Below, piece after piece: positions 17,793-25,821 of a stretch of DNA of 64,000 bases (positions are counted from its first letter, which is position 1; every line of letters starts with the position of its first letter). Both the position numbers and the translations under genes were made by a program. A model generated the notes under the pieces. The model was not told the origin of the DNA, did not search any database, and saw only the letters and a list, made by a program, of their open reading frames with translations. The DNA comes from Thermodesulfobium sp. 4217-1 (GTDB lineage Bacteria; Thermodesulfobiota; Thermodesulfobiia; Thermodesulfobiales; Thermodesulfobiaceae), in NCBI RefSeq assembly GCF_039822205.1, contig NZ_JBAGBW010000005.1:25689-89688 (forward strand), written 5' to 3'.

Positions 17793-20225
17793 ATGCAAAA
17801 AGTAATTTTAAAAATAAATGGTATGAGTTGCGCATCATGTGCTATGAACGTAGAGAAGGCCCTAAAAAAGGTCGAGGGAGTAAAGAGTGCAGTAGTAAAC
17901 CTTGTGACTGAAAAGGCCGTAGTTGAGGGAGATAATTTAGATCCAGAAAAATTATCCAGTTCAGTTGAAAAAGCTGGATATTCCTCCACTCTTGATCAGT
18001 TTGAAAAAGGTGACGTTCAAAGCAAAACCTATAAAATTGAAGGTATGAGCTGCGCCTCATGTGCTATGAACGTAGAGAAGGCCCTAAAAAAGGTCGAGGG
18101 AGTAAAGAGTGCAGTAGTAAACCTTACTACTGAAAAAGCTCTGGTAACCTTTGATCCCTTAAATTTCAGGGAAAGAAGTATTTTTGAAGCTGTAGAAAAA
18201 GCTGGATATAAAGCTATAAATGAAAAGAGAGAGTCAAAAGATGAGGCAGATGATTTTGCTGAAAAGTTAAGAAAGGCAAAGTTAAAAATGATTTACGCAT
18301 GGGTAATTACTGCCCCATTGAGTTTAATTATGTTTTTAAATATGTTTTTTGGAATTGAATTTAAATATAACATGTTAATTAATATTGTTTTTTCTTTTCC
18401 CGTAATCTTCATAATAGGTATCGATCCTATAAAAAGTGCAATAAAGGCATTGATTCATAGAAATACAAATATGGATGTATTGATATTCTTTGGAGTTACA
18501 TCATCTTATTTGACAGGTTTGTTAAATATTTTTGGTCAGAAAATAGCTGATTACTCAGCAGTGGGCGCTATGATTACTGGATTTTACCTTATTGGCCAAT
18601 ATCTCGAAAGTAAGGCAAAAGGAAAAGCCTCAGAAGAGGTAAAAAAATTACTAAATTTAAGCCCTAAAACAGCAAATCTTGTAAAAGAAGATGGTTCAAT
18701 AGAAAAAATAGATGCAGACGACATTGCAATATCAGACATTCTTCTAGTGAAGCCCTCAGAACAAATCCCTTCAGACTCAATAGTTGTTGAAGGCGATACC
18801 GCCGTAGACGAATCAATGATTACAGGAGAAAGTTTGCCCGTGCCAAAGTCAACTGGAGATACCGTTATTGGCGGAACCATAAATCAGCTCGGTACCATAA
18901 AGGTTAAGGTGTCTCAGGTAGGAGAGAATACCGTCTTATCTAAAATTGCAAAATTAGTAGAAGACGCACAAAGCACTAAGGTACCAGTTCAGGCTTTTGC
19001 GGACAAGGTCATATCGGTATTCGTTCCTACAATTATAACCATAGCAATAGCAACCTTCCTAATCTGGTTCTTATTTCCATCATCATTGCATAAAATAGAT
19101 CTTTGGGCAAAAGATTTTCTTCCATGGGTAAATCCCAATCTCAATTCAATTTCAGCCGCAATATACGCATCAGTCGCAACTCTTGTAATAGCCTGTCCTT
19201 GTGCATTAGGACTGGCCACTCCAACTGCCCTAATGGTAGGATTGGGTCTTGGAGCCTCTAAAGGTATATTAATCAGATCGGGTGAAGCGCTCGAGAGAGC
19301 AAAAGACATAGATGTGGTTGTGTTTGACAAGACAGGAACAATTACAGATAAAGAATTATACGTAACCGATATTTCTTCAAATATTGACAAAGATGAATTT
19401 ATAAAGGTTGTCGCCTCACTTGAGAGTTACAGTGAGCACCCAATAGGTATTGCAATAAATAAATACGCAAAAGATAACAATATTATAAAAATAGACTTTC
19501 AGGGCGTAAAAGTAATTCCTGGATTGGGAGTAGAAGGCTATTTAAATAATAGAAAAATTAGCGTGGGAAGCCCTAAATTTATTGAAGGTATAGCCTCGAT
19601 GGCAGATATAAATAAATCCAAATTTATGGGCAAAACCTTAGCAATAGCCTATGAAGAAGAAAGAGGTTTGTTGGGAATTATTGCCTTGTCCTTCAATATT
19701 AAAGCCAATGCAAAAGAGGCAATTGAACAAATTAAAAATATGGGCATTAAAACTATAATGCTGACAGGCGACAACGAAGAAACTGCAAAATATGTGGCAG
19801 ACTCAGTTGGCATTGACGAGTATTTTGCAGATTTATTGCCTCAAGATAAGATATCGCATATTAAAAAACTCCAAGATATGGGACATATTGTAGCAATGGT
19901 TGGCGATGGCATAAATGACGCCCCATCTCTGAAACAATCTGATATAGGAATATCTATTGGAACTGGAACAGATATAGCTAAAGAAGCGAGCGATATTACG
20001 TTGATGACAGATGACCTGACAAATGTAACCAGGTCAATAAGATTATCGGTAGCAACGTTTAAAAAGATTAAACAAAATCTATTCTGGGCTTTTTTCTACA
20101 ATATAATTGCAATTCCGTTTGCAGCTCTGGGAATGCTTCATCCTGTCATAGCTGAAGCAGCAATGGCTACAAGCTCAGTGTTTGTAGTCACAAACTCTAT
20201 TAGGCTTAGAAATTTTAAGATATAA
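17793..20225 (+). CDS. copA: Copper-exporting P1B-type ATPase, CopA
   Basis: An 810-aa Cu(I) export ATPase of the cytoplasmic membrane. Two N-terminal HMA domains carry GMSCASC (Cys13/Cys16 and Cys87/Cys90). Eight membrane helices follow. The ion channel motif is Cys468-Pro-Cys470, with TGES in the actuator, Asp512 in FDKTGT, SEHPIG and GDGINDAP. The C-terminal helix motif MATSSVFVVTNSIRL is typical of Cu+ ATPases. A consensus promoter and CsoR operator precede it. The HMA domains share a 69-nt perfect DNA repeat. It leads an operon with a cupredoxin, copZ and csoR. Confidence 0.97.
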   Translation: MQKVILKINGMSCASCAMNVEKALKKVEGVKSAVVNLVTEKAVVEGDNLDPEKLSSSVEKAGYSSTLDQFEKGDVQSKTYKIEGMSCASCAMNVEKALKKVEGVKSAVVNLTTEKALVTFDPLNFRERSIFEAVEKAGYKAINEKRESKDEADDFAEKLRKAKLKMIYAWVITAPLSLIMFLNMFFGIEFKYNMLINIVFSFPVIFIIGIDPIKSAIKALIHRNTNMDVLIFFGVTSSYLTGLLNIFGQKIADYSAVGAMITGFYLIGQYLESKAKGKASEEVKKLLNLSPKTANLVKEDGSIEKIDADDIAISDILLVKPSEQIPSDSIVVEGDTAVDESMITGESLPVPKSTGDTVIGGTINQLGTIKVKVSQVGENTVLSKIAKLVEDAQSTKVPVQAFADKVISVFVPTIITIAIATFLIWFLFPSSLHKIDLWAKDFLPWVNPNLNSISAAIYASVATLVIACPCALGLATPTALMVGLGLGASKGILIRSGEALERAKDIDVVVFDKTGTITDKELYVTDISSNIDKDEFIKVVASLESYSEHPIGIAINKYAKDNNIIKIDFQGVKVIPGLGVEGYLNNRKISVGSPKFIEGIASMADINKSKFMGKTLAIAYEEERGLLGIIALSFNIKANAKEAIEQIKNMGIKTIMLTGDNEETAKYVADSVGIDEYFADLLPQDKISHIKKLQDMGHIVAMVGDGINDAPSLKQSDIGISIGTGTDIAKEASDITLMTDDLTNVTRSIRLSVATFKKIKQNLFWAFFYNIIAIPFAALGMLHPVIAEAAMATSSVFVVTNSIRLRNFKI
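17835..18125 (+). repeat. 69-nt perfect direct repeat in the two CopA HMA domains
   Basis: Bases 17835-17903 and 18057-18125 are identical over 69 nt at an offset of 222 nt (74 codons). The few bases upstream differ at only two places. Synonymous positions are conserved too, so this reflects recent duplication or gene conversion rather than protein selection. Confidence 0.95.
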
Positions 20226-20246
20226 ATTCTATTTAGGAGGTTAAAA

Positions 20247-20951
20247 ATGTTTAAAAAGAATTTCGTAAAACCGATCATCTTTATTTTGGCATTAGCATCT
20301 CTGTTAGTTTTTGGATATGCTTATAGCAATGGGTTTTGTGCATACGGAAACGGATATGGTCCTGGTATGATGAATGGAAACGGAAATGGTTCGGGAAATG
20401 GATATGGACCCGGGAATGGATACGGTCCTGGGATGATGAATGGCTATAACAATGGTCAGAGTAGCTATCAAACCATACCTACAAGTCAGTTAAAGAGTTT
20501 TTCAGATCTTATTGGCAACGTAACAGTTGACGATAAGAACAATTCAATCACCTTCAACGATCAAAACGCTGTTATACCCATAGTAGCCTCTCCAAATGAC
20601 AACGCAATGTATTCGTTCGGAGTTGGAAACCTAATAAATCCAACTATTATTGTTAGAAAAAATGCCAATATAACTCTGAAACTCGTAAACAATGATGATG
20701 ATATGTATCATGGAATAATAATTACAAATACCGCACCTCCATATCCATATACAGTCATGATGAATATATCTTTAGCTTTCCAGTATTCTGCAATCAGACC
20801 CTTGTCTTATGAAGACAAACAAAATAAACTTTTGGCAACTGGATCTACAGAATTTAGTGCAAATACACCCGGAACATATTATTATGTATGTCAGGTACCA
20901 GGGCATGCTCAGCAAGGCATGTATGGAAAATTTATAATCTTAGATAAGTAG
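20247..20951 (+). CDS. Exported rusticyanin-like cupredoxin with Gly/Met-rich stretch
   Basis: A 234-aa exported blue-copper protein. Residues 7-25 are a signal peptide or anchor. Residues about 30-70 form a low-complexity region with repeats of GYGPGMMNG, rich in Gly, Asn and Met. The cupredoxin domain (about 100-234) has His155 (MYHGI) and the C-terminal Cys215, His220, Met225 in YYVCQVPGHAQQGMYG, the loop layout of rusticyanin. It would bind copper outside the cytoplasmic membrane, perhaps receiving Cu from CopA. GGAGG precedes the ATG, 21 nt after copA. Confidence 0.88.
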   Translation: MFKKNFVKPIIFILALASLLVFGYAYSNGFCAYGNGYGPGMMNGNGNGSGNGYGPGNGYGPGMMNGYNNGQSSYQTIPTSQLKSFSDLIGNVTVDDKNNSITFNDQNAVIPIVASPNDNAMYSFGVGNLINPTIIVRKNANITLKLVNNDDDMYHGIIITNTAPPYPYTVMMNISLAFQYSAIRPLSYEDKQNKLLATGSTEFSANTPGTYYYVCQVPGHAQQGMYGKFIILDK

Positions 20952-20981
20952 GTTAACAAATAAATTTAAAGGAGCAAAAAA

Positions 20982-21236
20982 ATGACAGATAAAGTTATTA
21001 TCTACACATCGCCAGGATGTCCCGACTGCGCTTCTGTGAAGAATTGGCTCAAAAAAAATGACATACAGTATTCTGAGATTGACATCACCGCTCCAGGCAA
21101 GGCAGATGAAGCTTTTGAAAAGTTCGGTGTCAGAATAGCTCCGATTACAGTAGTTAAAGATCAATTTTTTTATGGAACGTTTAAGGATCAAAAACCAAAT
21201 TTAGAAAAAATATTTAAAAATTCTCGAGGTGAGTAA
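20982..21236 (+). CDS. Glutaredoxin-like thioredoxin-fold protein
   Basis: An 84-aa thioredoxin-fold protein with the active site SPGCPDC (Cys13, Cys16) and a glutaredoxin-like second half. The cis-Pro region reads RIAPITVV rather than the usual TVP. It may reduce disulfides in the copper proteins or handle Cu itself; both are inference from context. AAAGGAG precedes the ATG. It sits inside the copper operon between the cupredoxin and copZ. Confidence 0.82.
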   Translation: MTDKVIIYTSPGCPDCASVKNWLKKNDIQYSEIDITAPGKADEAFEKFGVRIAPITVVKDQFFYGTFKDQKPNLEKIFKNSRGE

Positions 21237-21237
21237 G

Positions 21238-21441
21238 ATGAAAGTATATGTATCAGGTATGACATGCATGCATTGTAAGATGACAGTTGAAAGGTTATTT
21301 TCTCAAATAGACTCGGTAGAGAAAGTTGAAGTGGATTTATCAACAGGCATAGTCGATGTTAAGAGCAGCAAAAAAATTAGCAAAGAAGAATTGGAAAAAT
21401 CCTTAGAAGATACAGCTTATAAGGTAGAGAAAGTTGAATAA
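21238..21441 (+). CDS. copZ: Copper chaperone, CopZ-like HMA protein
   Basis: A 67-aa heavy-metal-associated domain with GMTCMHC near residue 7, a standard Cu(I) chaperone that hands metal to CopA. I start it at ATG 21238: GAGGTGA at 21226-21232 gives good spacing, while an in-frame GTG at 21229 lies inside that ribosome site. It starts 1 nt after the glutaredoxin-like stop and overlaps csoR by 8 nt, so translation is coupled. Confidence 0.92.
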   Translation: MKVYVSGMTCMHCKMTVERLFSQIDSVEKVEVDLSTGIVDVKSSKKISKEELEKSLEDTAYKVEKVE

Positions 21442-21721
21442 TAGCAGCAAACCAGAGCCTTTTCATAAAGATGCCTTAAAGTTGCTAAAAACAGCCAGGG
21501 GCCACATCGATGGCGTAATAAAGATGATTGAAGAAGAAAGATATTGTATAGATATATCAAATCAAATTCTGGCAATTATTGCTATTTTAAAAAAATCTAA
21601 CACATCTGTCTTAAACAAGCACATAGACAGATGTGTTAGGAACGCAGTAAGCAGTAACGAAGTAGATGAAAAGATTATAGAGCTTCAAAATATTATGAAA
21701 TATATAGAAAAAACCAAATAA
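21434..21721 (+). CDS. csoR: CsoR-type copper-sensing repressor
   Basis: A 95-aa helical repressor of the DUF156 (CsoR/RcnR/FrmR) family. The ligands Cys38, His63 and Cys67 keep the exact spacing of the copper sensor CsoR (Cys36, His61, Cys65), which separates it from the Ni/Co and formaldehyde sensors. Cu(I) binding would release it from the palindrome at 17753-17775. It starts with TTG at 21434, inside the end of copZ, with AAGG upstream. As the last gene of the operon it would autoregulate. Confidence 0.92.
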   Translation: MNNSSKPEPFHKDALKLLKTARGHIDGVIKMIEEERYCIDISNQILAIIAILKKSNTSVLNKHIDRCVRNAVSSNEVDEKIIELQNIMKYIEKTK

Positions 21722-21722
21722 A

Positions 21723-22103
21723 CTAATCTATATCGACTTCCTCATACCAGTTATCGCTCCATTCTGATGGTTCTGATAGGAGTTCTTGGATTATTTCAAG
21801 GTTGACCATAAGGTTTCCATAACTTTCATCAAACTCATCTTCAGAATAGGCATCTAATTCATCAAAATACCTGTCGCGCCATATCCCGATAAAGTCAAAA
21901 ACCTGAGGCAAAAATGAAAAATTAACTTCAGAAACCCAAGGTTCATTTTCGTCGTTTAATTCATAATAAATGCTGATATCGGGTTCTTCTTCTCTATCAG
22001 AATCAAGAAGCCAGATTTTAACTTCCTTTTCTACGTCATCTACAAAATATGAGCCAAAATCACTTTCAAAATTTTCAATATAATCAAGATCGTTATTTTC
22101 CAC
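21723..22103 (-). CDS. Highly acidic orphan protein
   Basis: A 126-aa protein very rich in Asp and Glu (for example DVEKE, EDEFDESYG, WYEEVDID) with many aromatics. I recognise no domain, signal peptide or membrane helix. It starts with GTG after GGAGG at 11 nt and overlaps the end of the GH18 gene by 11 nt, so it is translated with it. It could be a small cytoplasmic binding partner or inhibitor. No function can be assigned. Confidence 0.6.
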   Translation of the reverse strand: MENNDLDYIENFESDFGSYFVDDVEKEVKIWLLDSDREEEPDISIYYELNDENEPWVSEVNFSFLPQVFDFIGIWRDRYFDELDAYSEDEFDESYGNLMVNLEIIQELLSEPSEWSDNWYEEVDID

Positions 22104-23496
22104 TTTTTATGCCTCCTATATTTATTAATTTATCGCCAAACAAGTCAGAAAAAGAGCTCCAAATACCTTCGTCACCTGATTCCAGCTTCCATATTGCAAA
22201 ACCGCCAAGATTGTATCTATGAATAAGTTTAAGTTTATTTGTCATTGTAACATTATTGTCAAACCACATTTCATGTTTTAAATTATACCTGTAAAAGCTA
22301 ACATGATAAAGACCATATTTATCGTCAAATTGCGGCGTCAAGTTATTAGTCTCAAGATATCCCTTTATTTTTTGACTGTCAATAGGCTTTACCTTAACGA
22401 TATTGCCTGAGGTGTTCTCAATCCACTCTCTTGTGTAAAAAGGAATGCCCAATAATATCTTATTAGAATTTACATCCTTCAAGGTATCCCTCAAACCCTT
22501 CTCCATCCAAGGAATAGACGCAGTAGGTCCAGCATGTTCAGAGCCATTTGAAAATTCGTCATAGGTCATCAGAACAAGGTAATCGCTATATTCTGATATC
22601 GTTTTTCTATCATAGCACAAAGACCATGAAGAGTTATTATCAGGTACAGTAACATCTACAGACAATGCTATATCTGAGTTTTTTAACATATTATTTAATT
22701 TTTCAACAAAATGGTTAAAATTTTTGATGTCAGACTTATCCATATTTTCAAAATCAACATTAACTCCATCTAAATGGTACATCAAGGCGTATGTAAAAAT
22801 TTGATTAATAGCATTGTCTATACCATATTCGCTTTCGAACAACTTATGTGTCAGGTTAGGGTTAAACTTATTATTAAATAGGCCCCAAACTCTATATCCC
22901 TTTTCATGAAGATAGTTTACGACACCAATATCAGCATTATTATTAAAGTTCCCAAAACTGTCTTCCAGAGAAAACCAGGTAAAACAAACTGTATTAATGT
23001 TTGAATTTAAATCAAATCTTTTAAGATCTGAAAAATTTTTTGCCACGCTAAACCCTAAACCAACCATTCCGTTATACTTCTTTTCTTTAGAAGGCAGGGG
23101 CAATCCTTTGTCGTGTTCTAAAAGATAGTAATCCCCATTATCTTTAATATTAAAATTAAACAAGCTTGAAAGGGAGAGAATGTCTATATAATAATTGCCA
23201 TTTATATTCTCTAAGGGAAAATTCATTGACTCAAGCGATAGATTATCTTTATTTATTAAATTTAACTTAACATCAAAAATATATATTCTTTTTTCTTTTG
23301 GATTTATCAAAAAGTTTTTGTTAGTGATTAATTTAATATTATTAGCCATCATAAAGAGCCCATCGTTATTTTTTATTAAGACTCCTGCTGGCTTGTCAGG
23401 ATACTTATCTACATACAGTTGTTTATCAAAAGCACAGATTTGCCCAAAGGCAGCAAAAACAAAAATGAATATAGTTGAAAGAATTAGTTTATACAT
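22093..23496 (-). CDS. Exported glycoside hydrolase family 18 protein
   Basis: A 467-aa exported protein. Residues 1-22 are a signal peptide. Residues about 25-130 resemble the copper-amine-oxidase-N/cell-wall-binding modules found beside spore and wall hydrolases. The GH18 barrel follows, with the catalytic motif LDGVNVDFEN (Asp-x-Asp-x-Glu, about 243-252) and YDYLVLMTYDEF-like strands. It probably cleaves peptidoglycan or another glycan outside the membrane. No Shine-Dalgarno: an extended -10 (TGCTATTCT) with TTGAAA 17 bp upstream ends 9 nt before the ATG, suggesting a leaderless message. Confidence 0.86.
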   Translation of the reverse strand: MYKLILSTIFIFVFAAFGQICAFDKQLYVDKYPDKPAGVLIKNNDGLFMMANNIKLITNKNFLINPKEKRIYIFDVKLNLINKDNLSLESMNFPLENINGNYYIDILSLSSLFNFNIKDNGDYYLLEHDKGLPLPSKEKKYNGMVGLGFSVAKNFSDLKRFDLNSNINTVCFTWFSLEDSFGNFNNNADIGVVNYLHEKGYRVWGLFNNKFNPNLTHKLFESEYGIDNAINQIFTYALMYHLDGVNVDFENMDKSDIKNFNHFVEKLNNMLKNSDIALSVDVTVPDNNSSWSLCYDRKTISEYSDYLVLMTYDEFSNGSEHAGPTASIPWMEKGLRDTLKDVNSNKILLGIPFYTREWIENTSGNIVKVKPIDSQKIKGYLETNNLTPQFDDKYGLYHVSFYRYNLKHEMWFDNNVTMTNKLKLIHRYNLGGFAIWKLESGDEGIWSSFSDLFGDKLINIGGIKSGK

Positions 23497-23534
23497 TTGT
23501 AGAATAGAATAGCAAAATGGGTGAAAATTTTCAA
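23497..23534 (-). promoter_or_regulatory. Promoter of the GH18 gene, probably leaderless
   Basis: Minus-strand TTGAAA (23529-23534), a 17-bp spacer and TATTCT (23506-23511) with the extension TGC at 23512-23514. The -10 lies 9 nt before the ATG at 23496. Confidence 0.6.
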
Positions 23535-23589
23535 TAATATTATTTAGCTTTCCAAAAAAATTATTATAAAAAAATTTGACAATATTTTC

Positions 23590-23598
23590 TGATATAAT
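23590..23598 (+). promoter_or_regulatory. Extended -10 promoter of the 23628 gene
   Basis: TGATATAAT is a perfect extended -10 element, 29 nt before the ATG at 23628, with GGGAGGA between them. A TTGACA at 23576-23581 is only 11 bp away and is probably chance. Confidence 0.55.
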
Positions 23599-23627
23599 TT
23601 GTTAAAACATTACTTGGGAGGAATACC

Positions 23628-24134
23628 ATGATAATCTGGCAATATTATCCAAAATTTTCAAATTTACCAGAATTTATCGATCAGGTTTTGCAGGCTTTTG
23701 TGTTTAATGAAGACAAGATAGACTCATCACAAAAGCATCTATCACATCAAGATATCTTTGGTTTGGTAGAAAATGAACTTAGAGAGCTCGGGTTTGAAAT
23801 AAAAACAAAAAATGGTGATACTGAGGGAGAAATTGAGATTCCAGTTAACTATGGATTAAATGGCAAACCAGAATTATCATTTTTTACAGAATGTTATCAA
23901 GAAGATTACAAATGCATAATTGACGTTAATGGAAACGATAATAAATCAATAAATAGATGTTACAGGGTACTGCTCCAATCATCAATAATTCCAGGGGTGG
24001 AATATCTTATAATGGTTCTTCCGAATGAACCATCGAATCCATCCCAATTTTTTAAGATAAAAGAATTTCTTGACGTACTATATAGTTCAAAGCAGGGCAT
24101 AAACTTAAAGGGACTACTAATAATCGGCTATTAA
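23628..24134 (+). CDS. Orphan protein of 168 aa
   Basis: A soluble 168-aa protein that I do not recognise. It has an acidic N-terminal half, a central strand pair (ELSFFTECYQ, KCIIDVNG) and a hydrophobic strand near 125 (VEYLIMVLP). The alternation of E and D on strands recalls PD-(D/E)XK nuclease folds, but no full motif is present, so I do not claim one. The start has GGGAGGA at 8 nt and an extended -10 promoter. Its end overlaps the convergent gene by 4 nt. Confidence 0.6.
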   Translation: MIIWQYYPKFSNLPEFIDQVLQAFVFNEDKIDSSQKHLSHQDIFGLVENELRELGFEIKTKNGDTEGEIEIPVNYGLNGKPELSFFTECYQEDYKCIIDVNGNDNKSINRCYRVLLQSSIIPGVEYLIMVLPNEPSNPSQFFKIKEFLDVLYSSKQGINLKGLLIIGY

Positions 24135-24544
24135 AACTTAAAAAATAGAGATATAAAGCTGGCTATTATATAAAAAAAGGAGCTAAATATAAGATAAAAA
24201 ATTGAGAAGATTGAAATAGTAAAATAGTAAATTGAAAAAAGTGCAATTGTAAAAAATTTGTTTATTTTACAGTATTTGTTATATAAAAAAATTACAAGCG
24301 ATATAGCTAATGACCAAGCCCAAATAGCTGGCAAAAAACCGCTTTTTATGACTGAAAACAGGCTCAATATCAGCGGCATAAAGTACAAAATTAGGAGTTC
24401 AATTATAAACAGCTTTATCTTGCCATTTAACTGATTGACTACCACATATCTAAAATTAAATCTGCCGTAGTCATCCTGATATTGAAATTCTTCAATCTTT
24501 TTTAATCTGTTATCGTCTTTATCAGACGGATATATATCGTTCAC
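24131..24544 (-). CDS. Small orphan membrane protein
   Basis: A 137-aa protein with a charged N-terminal 45 residues and then three or four closely spaced hydrophobic helices, ending in aromatic-rich segments (FSIYYFTISIFSIFYLIF). No family is recognised. The start is GTG at 24544, preceded by GGAGGT. It overlaps the 23628 gene tail-to-tail by 4 nt. Confidence 0.6.
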   Translation of the reverse strand: MNDIYPSDKDDNRLKKIEEFQYQDDYGRFNFRYVVVNQLNGKIKLFIIELLILYFMPLILSLFSVIKSGFLPAIWAWSLAISLVIFLYNKYCKINKFFTIALFSIYYFTISIFSIFYLIFSSFFYIIASFISLFFKF

Positions 24545-24631
24545 AATATTACCTCCAGTTTAACTACTTTAGAAAATTAACTTATAATAGAACAATACAT
24601 TATATTATGAGTTTTATGAAAGGAGCAATTA

Positions 24632-25225
24632 ATGAAGGCACTTGCTATCAGCGGAAGCGCAAAAAAGGGTGGAAACACTGCTTTCATGCTAAAGACGGTT
24701 TTAGAAGGACTTGAAAAAGATGGCATACAAACCGAGCTCATAGAACTTGCAGACGAGGAAATAAAATCCTGCACTGCTTGTTATAAGTGCTTTAAAAATA
24801 GAGATAAGAAATGCGTAATAAAGGATGACAATCTAAATCATTATATCCAAAAATTGATAGAATCAGATATTATAATTCTTGGTTCCCCAGTATATCTGGT
24901 GGACATCACTCCAAAGCTTATTGCGTTTATGGAGAGATGCGGTATGGTTTCAATAGCAAACAAATATCTGTTAAAAAGAAAAATTGGTGCAGGCATAGTA
25001 GTAAGATATAGAAGAGCAGGAGCAATTCATGGTCTTGATTCGATAAACCATTTCTTTTTAGTAGAACAGATGATTGTTGTTGGCTCAAATTACCTAAACA
25101 TTGGAGTCGGAAGGGGCTCGGAAGCGACTATTCTTGCAGATAGTGAGATTGATGAAGAGGGCATAAAAACAATGATTGATCTAGCTCGTAATATTTCATG
25201 GCTTGTTAAAGAAAAATATCAATAA
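24632..25225 (+). CDS. Flavodoxin-fold FMN reductase-like protein (first of a tandem pair)
   Basis: A 197-aa flavodoxin-fold reductase. SGSAKKGGNTAFML is the FMN loop, the cysteine cluster is CTACYKCFKNRDKKC (about 47-61), and LGSPVYLVDITP is the second flavin loop. Such proteins use NAD(P)H or ferredoxin electrons and may bind a cluster at the Cys motif. AAAGGAG precedes the ATG. The next gene is a close paralogue 23 nt downstream. Confidence 0.85.
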   Translation: MKALAISGSAKKGGNTAFMLKTVLEGLEKDGIQTELIELADEEIKSCTACYKCFKNRDKKCVIKDDNLNHYIQKLIESDIIILGSPVYLVDITPKLIAFMERCGMVSIANKYLLKRKIGAGIVVRYRRAGAIHGLDSINHFFLVEQMIVVGSNYLNIGVGRGSEATILADSEIDEEGIKTMIDLARNISWLVKEKYQ

Positions 25226-25248
25226 CATATTTAGGAGGTTAGTAAATT

Positions 25249-25821
25249 ATGAAGGCTTTAGCTATCAACTCAAGTGCAAGAAAAGACTCGAATACTGCAA
25301 TAATGCTAAATACAGTGTTGGGCGAATTATCAAAGGACGGGATTGAAACAGAGCTATACCAAATGGCTGGAAAGAACATTCATGGTTGCACAGCATGTTA
25401 TAAGTGTATTGCAAACAAAGATAAGCGTTGTGCCGTGGACGATGATATATTCAACGAGTGCTTTGAAAAGATGATCAGCTCTGATATTATTCTGCTTGGC
25501 TCCCCTATCTACTTTGCAGACATTACTCCCGAATTAAAATGTTTAATAGATAGGGCTGGAATGGTAGGCAGAGCCAATGACTTCCTCTTCAAAAGAAAAC
25601 TCGGTGCTGCAATAATAGCCAACAGGAGAGCTGGTGGAATTCACGGCTTTGATAGCGTCAATCACTTTTTCTTAATCGAACAAATGATTGTTGTTGGGTC
25701 AAGTTATTGGAATATAGGCATTGGCAAAAACAAGGGAGAAGTAGAAAAAGATGAAGAGGGCATAAAAACCTTGATAGACTTAGCTCACAATATTAGTTGG
25801 CTTGCTAAGAAGCTGATATAG
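25249..25821 (+). CDS. Flavodoxin-fold FMN reductase-like protein (second of the pair)
   Basis: A 190-aa paralogue of the gene before it, sharing the layout SSARKDSNTAIML, CTACYKCIANKDKRC and LGSPIYFADITPELK, plus the shared C-terminal VNHFFLIEQMIVVGSSYWNIG. GGAGG lies before the ATG. The pair probably arose by duplication. Its 3' end overlaps the convergent secreted-protein gene by 17 nt. Confidence 0.85.
   Translation: MKALAINSSARKDSNTAIMLNTVLGELSKDGIETELYQMAGKNIHGCTACYKCIANKDKRCAVDDDIFNECFEKMISSDIILLGSPIYFADITPELKCLIDRAGMVGRANDFLFKRKLGAAIIANRRAGGIHGFDSVNHFFLIEQMIVVGSSYWNIGIGKNKGEVEKDEEGIKTLIDLAHNISWLAKKLI

Noticed and set aside
23576..23598. TTGACA and TATAAT as a normal promoter before the 23628 gene
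   Set aside because: The spacer is only 11 bp. The extended -10 alone is the better reading.
23628..24134. A PD-(D/E)XK nuclease in the 168-aa orphan
   Set aside because: The spacing of acidic and Lys residues does not make a full motif.
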